From: Nitrosarchaeum sp.
Lineage (GTDB): Archaea > Thermoproteota > Nitrososphaeria > Nitrososphaerales > Nitrosopumilaceae
Direction of reading: 5' to 3'
DNA: 64,000 nt
Assembly (NCBI GenBank): GCA_021414365.1
Contig: JAIOOR010000003.1
Location: forward strand, 47,014 to 111,013
Below are positions 58,944-64,000 of this stretch, piece after piece (positions within the stretch are counted from its first letter, which is position 1; each line of letters begins with the position of its first letter). The position numbers and the translations under genes were made by a program. The notes beneath the pieces were generated by a model. The model worked only from the letters and a program-made list of their open reading frames with translations. It was not told where the DNA came from and ran no database searches.

Positions 58944-59282
58944 ATGAAAGAATTGGCTAGCATTTACCAACAAATCTATGTTACATGTTTGGATAGAGAA
59001 TTTGAGACTGTCCTGATTAATCTTTTAGAATACAACAGCTCCAAATATGTCGAAATCCCAATACGCAGATTTTTACACAAGTATATCACAACACGTGAAG
59101 AATTTTGGTGTCAATTTAGGAAATGCAGCTCATTTGATGATGCGTTTAATCTGTACTACCAGTATGAAAAAAACAAATGCGAATTAATTGATTCGCTTTG
59201 GGATGATTTGAGTTTTGCACTTGATAATGGTCCATTAAGATGTGACTTGGGAATAATTATGAAAGATAGTATGACATTCTAA
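58944..59282 (+). CDS. Hypothetical helical protein
   Basis: 112-aa ORF. Confidence 0.55.
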   Translation: MKELASIYQQIYVTCLDREFETVLINLLEYNSSKYVEIPIRRFLHKYITTREEFWCQFRKCSSFDDAFNLYYQYEKNKCELIDSLWDDLSFALDNGPLRCDLGIIMKDSMTF

Positions 59283-59310
59283 CCAAACTAGAATCAAAAC
59301 TGTGATTAAT

Positions 59311-59415
59311 CTATCTATTCTGATACCTTTTTCCACATGGTGCAAAAAACACTATTGCAAGTGTTATTGCTCCGCCTACCACTGCACCATACGCTGTCAT
59401 ACTAGCTACTACCAT
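59311..59415 (-). CDS. 34-aa single-TM micropeptide
   Basis: MVVASMTAYGAVVGGAITLAIVFFAPCGKRYQNR. Confidence 0.5.
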   Translation of the reverse strand: MVVASMTAYGAVVGGAITLAIVFFAPCGKRYQNR

Positions 59416-59652
59416 GATTCTATTAGTATAAAAATATCAATAAACATGATGGTTACAAAAAACATGTTTGATTTTATTTTTTTAAATTAAACAGATGAAA
59501 TATTCTTAAAATTTTGTTTATTTGTTTTAATTTGTTTAATAATGTTAAAAATAGTAAATGAATGTAAATGATCCACTAGATGATATTTTTATTTCATAAT
59601 GTGATGTTGTTCTTTAGGTAGTAATCAATCTGTAAAAACATCAATGCATCTA

Positions 59653-59687
59653 CAGTGATGTTCGAGTCAGAGTACGAGTTGTCACTG
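59653..59687. promoter_or_regulatory. Inverted repeat CAGTGA..TCG...CGA..TCACTG upstream of TFB
   Basis: 6-bp outer arms with inner TCG/CGA, about 20 nt upstream of TATA-like CCTAATATT. Confidence 0.45.
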
Positions 59688-59740
59688 GATAACTAGTTGA
59701 TTTTGATTACTGCCTAATATTTTCAAGGCTTAGGGTACCT

Positions 59741-60643
59741 ATGGTTCAAAAAATGATTGAAGACAAAGGAGATTTTCTCTTATGTGCTCAGAGTATAGTA
59801 ATTACAGATTTTGAAACAGGCGAATTGATATGCTCAAAATGTGGAAAAGTATTACAGGAAAAAACTACAGATACAAGAAAAGAGTGGACCTCAACTGCAG
59901 ATCACAGTATGCCAACATCAATGACGATGCATGATATGGGACTATCTACTGTCATTGGAAGATCCAACCATGATTTTGGGGGAAAACCATTGGGATATAC
60001 AATGAATCAATCCATGAGGAGAATGAGATTATGGGACTCTAGAAGTCAAGCACACATCCCCTCTGATAAAAATCTAAAAACTGCATTATATGAAATGGTA
60101 AAACTCAAAGAAAAACTGGGCCTCTCTGATGCTGTAATTGGCAGGGCAGCATACCTTTACAGAAAAGCCTCAAAGGCACATCTGGTACGTGGCAGAACCA
60201 TCAAATCTGTAGTAGGAGCATGTATGTATATTGCTTGCAGAGACATGGAGACCACTCGTACAATTACTGACATTGCAAATCATCTGCAAGAAAAACGAAA
60301 AACAATAGCAAAATCTTACAGAATACTGTTTCAAAATCTAATGCTATCAGTTATTGTGGCAGATCCAATTAATGATATTGTAAAATTTGCAAATAATCTA
60401 CAACTTCCTGAAATCACTAAACGGGAAGCCATAAGAATTTTTAATATTCTAAAAGAAAAAGAACTTGTTGCAGGGAAAAATCCTCACGCGGTTGCTGCTG
60501 TACTATACATTGCAGGAATCAAAACTAATGTTCCCTTGTCTCAACACAACATTACTCAAGTTTCAGGAATAACTAGTGTTACCATTCGTAATAGACTACA
60601 TGATTATAAAAAACACAGAGTGTTATCTGAATTTGGATTATAA
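59741..60643 (+). CDS. Transcription initiation factor TFB (TFIIB) with degenerate zinc ribbon
   Basis: ETGELICSKCGKVLQEK, two cyclin-fold repeats. Confidence 0.92.
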   Translation: MVQKMIEDKGDFLLCAQSIVITDFETGELICSKCGKVLQEKTTDTRKEWTSTADHSMPTSMTMHDMGLSTVIGRSNHDFGGKPLGYTMNQSMRRMRLWDSRSQAHIPSDKNLKTALYEMVKLKEKLGLSDAVIGRAAYLYRKASKAHLVRGRTIKSVVGACMYIACRDMETTRTITDIANHLQEKRKTIAKSYRILFQNLMLSVIVADPINDIVKFANNLQLPEITKREAIRIFNILKEKELVAGKNPHAVAAVLYIAGIKTNVPLSQHNITQVSGITSVTIRNRLHDYKKHRVLSEFGL

Positions 60644-60711
60644 TTTATAATAAAAATATCGTTACTTGATTTCATAGAATTTTAGATTATATAAAAAACA
60701 ATCCAGACATA

Positions 60712-60825
60712 TTACTTTAAAAATAATGCCACTATCGCCATTGTAGATATTATTCCTATAAAAATCAAAGTATTCCTAATTCTATGGTGGTCTGCAATCA
60801 TTTCACTCATGAGTGATTTTGGCAT
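60712..60825 (-). CDS. 37-aa single-TM micropeptide
   Basis: MPKSLMSEMIADHHRIRNTLIFIGIISTMAIVALFLK. Confidence 0.5.
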   Translation of the reverse strand: MPKSLMSEMIADHHRIRNTLIFIGIISTMAIVALFLK

Positions 60826-60905
60826 TTGTTGAATTTAAATCACATTTGAGATTGTCTTAAAATTCATTTAATAATCTGCTATAAAATAAAAATGTGTCTT
60901 TGATG

Positions 60906-61349
60906 TCATAATAGACGAAAATCTTCCTTTATGGTATTTAGTACAATATGTGTTTCCGTGTTTTCCACATTAGGTATTGTCGATAAACTTTTTACAAAAA
61001 TGCTTAGCTCAGCCCGACTTTTGAATTTACATATTACTGAAATATCATAATGACCTGTAATGTCATAAACACCACAGACATTTTCACTTTCTGCAATCTT
61101 GCCTTCTATTTCTAACATTTTTCCTTTGGCTGTCTTGATTTCAATTATTGCTGTAATGTCATAACCAAGTGTTTGGTGATCAAGTCTTGCCATGTATCCT
61201 GTAATTACTTTTTTTTGCTCTAGTTTTTTTATTCTAGTAAGTACTGTAGCTGTGGATAGTCCAAGTTTGTATCCTAGCTGTCTTGCAGATAGTCTTGCAT
61301 CAACTAGCAAATTTTTGATAATTTTTGTATCAATCTCATCAAATTCCAT
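60906..61349 (-). CDS. Lrp/AsnC family regulator
   Basis: FDEIDTKIIKNLLVDARLSARQLGYKLGLSTATVLTRIKKLEQKKVI + RAM domain. Confidence 0.95.
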   Translation of the reverse strand: MEFDEIDTKIIKNLLVDARLSARQLGYKLGLSTATVLTRIKKLEQKKVITGYMARLDHQTLGYDITAIIEIKTAKGKMLEIEGKIAESENVCGVYDITGHYDISVICKFKSRAELSIFVKSLSTIPNVENTETHIVLNTIKEDFRLL

Positions 61350-61454
61350 GAATTATTATGTATAAATAAATATTTAAGATTTTATGATATATGTGAATAG
61401 ATATAAAGATATTATAAAATATTCTTTATATTTATCAAAGCATATGACAATACA

Positions 61455-62168
61455 ATGACAATGCTGATTAATGCAGATCCGGTTCTTGGCAAGTTTCAAA
61501 AGCATATTGAAGACTAAGGGATTAGATCTAAAATTCCAGAACAAAAACTAGATTTTGAATCTGATTATGCGGAATCACATCTCTTGGGATATCGTGATGG
61601 AATTGGAAGTGCAGGGTCATTAAAACTATCTGGATCACCAATCGATTATATCCATCTAGTCAAAAAACAAAAACTTGCAAAATGTGATTTTGCAGTTGGT
61701 GGGCACGTTGGAATGGGAGTTCACATGCACTCTTGGTGGAAACTCAGATTCTTTCTTTCCTTTCCTGAGTCAATTAAACTTGGACCATTTGATATGGGAA
61801 CTATCATTACTGTAAAAAAAGGAATGTTTCATTCCAAAGTTGAAAGTTTTTTTTGGAGTGGATACCAAAAATTAACTACCTTACCACCTGGTTTGGTGCG
61901 AGATAATGTATCTGATGCATTGTATTCAAATCAAATGTTGCAACGATTAATGTTAAAATGTCTACTAAAAGAAAGAACAATTACTGTCTCAAGATATTCT
62001 CCAAAGATTGAATCAAACACAACTCCAACTCACTGCAAAGTTGTAATAGAATCCGCATGGAAGTTACAAAAAGATCTACTTGTAGATGAAGACACAATCC
62101 ACATGTATGAAAAGATTGCAGATACGGTAAAACGTACTGTGAATAATTTGAAATATCATTTGAGGTAA
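61455..62168 (+). pseudogene. ORF interrupted by an in-frame TAA (61515-61517); longest intact part 61584..62168
   Basis: MTMLINADPVLGKFQKHIED*GIRSKIPEQKLDFESDYAESHLLGYRDGIGSAG... same frame across stop. Confidence 0.5.
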
Positions 62169-62630
62169 ATGTCTGTTTCAGAATTAAAGATATCTGATAT
62201 TTTTTTAAAAAAAATTCTTGAAGCGCCATTAGGACAAGTAGTGACAGTACTTGGCGAGAATCTCAACTGTAAAATCAGTCTTGACTTAATTGAGCAAAAC
62301 ACGCCAAAACCAGGCACGGAGTTTGAAAGAAAAATTGTCGTATCTGCAGACGGTTTGCCATTGATCAGAGCAATCATAAAATTTGATCGAAATGTATTGC
62401 CGCAGTCTATCTTAAATGATCTTCTGCAAAAAAGAAGCTTGGTCGGAACAATTCTCAATAGAAACAAAATTAAAAATAAAAAAAATGTAATCTACCTTGA
62501 TCTAGACTCTAATGGTAAAAAAATTCTTAGAGTCTATGAGATTCGAGACAAGGACAGTGTCTTATTTGAAGTATCTGAAGAAATCAGGCTGGATCATTTA
62601 GATGCTATTAGAACAAAATATCAAATATGA
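62169..62630 (+). CDS. Hypothetical protein (chorismate lyase-like fold possible)
   Basis: 153-aa ORF immediately following. Confidence 0.55.
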   Translation: MSVSELKISDIFLKKILEAPLGQVVTVLGENLNCKISLDLIEQNTPKPGTEFERKIVVSADGLPLIRAIIKFDRNVLPQSILNDLLQKRSLVGTILNRNKIKNKKNVIYLDLDSNGKKILRVYEIRDKDSVLFEVSEEIRLDHLDAIRTKYQI

Positions 62631-62871
62631 CCTTGATATGATTTTTGCCTTGAGATATTGTAAATCTGATATGGTCATCTGTCAAAAAACCCGTCATTAT
62701 TTCCGATGTTAAATTAAAAACTCTTCATACGAGTTAATAGGAAATTAAGAAAACTATACACAGATCATGTATGACAGATCTAAATCTCCTGAGATATAAT
62801 CAAATATTTGGAAAATAGGGGCGATCTATACACAAGATACATGCAATAAGATCAATTTTTTATTTGAGAAA

Positions 62872-62988
62872 GTGCATATAGTATTGTTGAGATTGGCAAA
62901 AGAATGCATTATTTGTGGAAAGGATTTCATTGGGTTTGAAAAATACTGCAGTACAACTTGTCTTGAAGAAACATACAGTAAAAAATAA
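62872..62988 (+). CDS. Zinc-binding FCS/TRASH-like microprotein
   Basis: GTG or TTG start; LAKECIICGKDFIGFEKYCSTTCLEETYSKK. Confidence 0.55.
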   Translation: MHIVLLRLAKECIICGKDFIGFEKYCSTTCLEETYSKK

Positions 62989-63026
62989 TTCTTTGATTCA
63001 AAACTATTTTCATGCCTACCTGCGTC

Positions 63027-63056
63027 ATTTTTATCCCCAAAATGGTATGCGAGTCC
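63027..63056. repeat. Intergenic element copy 2
   Basis: ATTTTTATCCCCAAAATGGTATGCGAGTCC. Confidence 0.65.
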
Positions 63057-63128
63057 ATATGATGTGAGATAGAACATTATTCTTTCTCCAAAAATTATTT
63101 TTAAATACATCCTAAATTTGATAGTTTT

Positions 63129-63713
63129 ATGATGTTAAAAAATCAAATTTTATTTGGATTGTTTTTTGGATTGATTGCAGTAATTGTACTTTATTCTGTC
63201 TCATTTGAAAGTGTATATGCTAAAGAAACAAATGAATTTGAGGAACAATTTAGAGAACTCGAAAGAAACTACGAACGAAGTATTTCAGAACACACACAAA
63301 ACTATGAAGAGCAAAAAAGCCAACTTTACGAACAACTAAAAGCTAGTAATGAATCAGATGTTGAGATTGGAAAAAAACTTGATTCCCTCTATGAAAGTTT
63401 TAATCAAAAGAGTTTCCAATTAAAAGCAGAATATCTAAAGCAATTAGATACGTTGGAACAGAAATATGGTCAAAAGTGGACTGACATTGCATCAAAACCT
63501 TATGATGATTCTGAAATAAAATCTAAATCTGATGAACCAAATTCCAATTCAGATGAAATTGTCAAACTCAACCAACGAATCAATGAATTAGAGCAACAGA
63601 ATCTGGAACTTATGGATAGAATTGCCTCCTTGGAGAAAAGTCTTCAAGATGCAAATGCACTAGTAATGGAACAAGTAAAAATAATCTATGAGTGGGTTAT
63701 TCATCAAAAATAA
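63129..63713 (+). CDS. Secreted coiled-coil protein
   Basis: Signal/TM then Glu/Lys/Gln-rich heptads. Confidence 0.7.
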   Translation: MMLKNQILFGLFFGLIAVIVLYSVSFESVYAKETNEFEEQFRELERNYERSISEHTQNYEEQKSQLYEQLKASNESDVEIGKKLDSLYESFNQKSFQLKAEYLKQLDTLEQKYGQKWTDIASKPYDDSEIKSKSDEPNSNSDEIVKLNQRINELEQQNLELMDRIASLEKSLQDANALVMEQVKIIYEWVIHQK

Positions 63714-63768
63714 TTCTGTATGTTATAAAATATCCGTAAATTAGTTAATTTTCACGCCCTACCTGCAT

Positions 63769-63798
63769 ATTTTCATCCCCAATTTGGTAGGTGAGTCC
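63769..63798. repeat. Intergenic element copy 3
   Basis: ATTTTCATCCCCAATTTGGTAGGTGAGTCC. Confidence 0.65.
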
Positions 63799-64000
63799 AT
63801 GTGGAGTTGAACCAAATTGTGGTATTCTACTAAAAGTTTGATACTCTCATTTCAAAACATCACAAGTTCTATCAATTTTGTTTGATACTCCAAGATTCAA
63901 ACTGTTTAAGAGTATTAATGCTAAATTTTTCAAAATGTAAAATCCCAAAAAATACACTTTTAATTAAGAGTTTGAAAATTCAATACGGTTTGCACGCCAA

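Overview
AT-rich archaeal chromosome segment, by gene content a marine ammonia-oxidising thaumarchaeon (Nitrosopumilus-like). This is inferred from protein families; no search was run. About 0-35 kb is dense housekeeping DNA: ABCE1, 5S rRNA, PepA, a transketolase/ribulose-P-epimerase/transaldolase block, tRNA-His, GltX, an isoprenoid block (GGPPS, type I IDI, IPK, MVK) running into MEMO1-uS2-enolase-RpoN, tRNA-Leu, CobT-like, GlmS, uS4/uS13 and a CDF transporter. About 35-64 kb is accessory: large secreted/surface proteins, three sensor histidine kinases, two receiver proteins, TFB, Lrp/AsnC and FilR1-like regulators, and many tiny Cys-rich or single-TM ORFs, most of them below the 60-aa cut-off of the supplied track. 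The most interesting signal is a 12-bp element GGCATGCCACAA (palindromic core GGCATGCC). It occurs 7 times between 41.4 and 49.3 kb, each copy in the same orientation and 42-47 nt upstream of an ATG, with an AT-rich TATA-like stretch between in most cases. This looks like the operator of a previously unnamed regulon of small proteins, including a three-member family sharing a KILVDSIPVKKGEKL block (two members have 64 identical nt). Also notable: a 3-copy intergenic element (ATTTTTATCCCCAAAnTGGTnnGnGAGTCC), several perfect inverted repeats, an ORF interrupted by one in-frame TAA, a transketolase-epimerase fusion and a TFB with a degenerate zinc ribbon. No CRISPR array, transposase or integrase was recognised.
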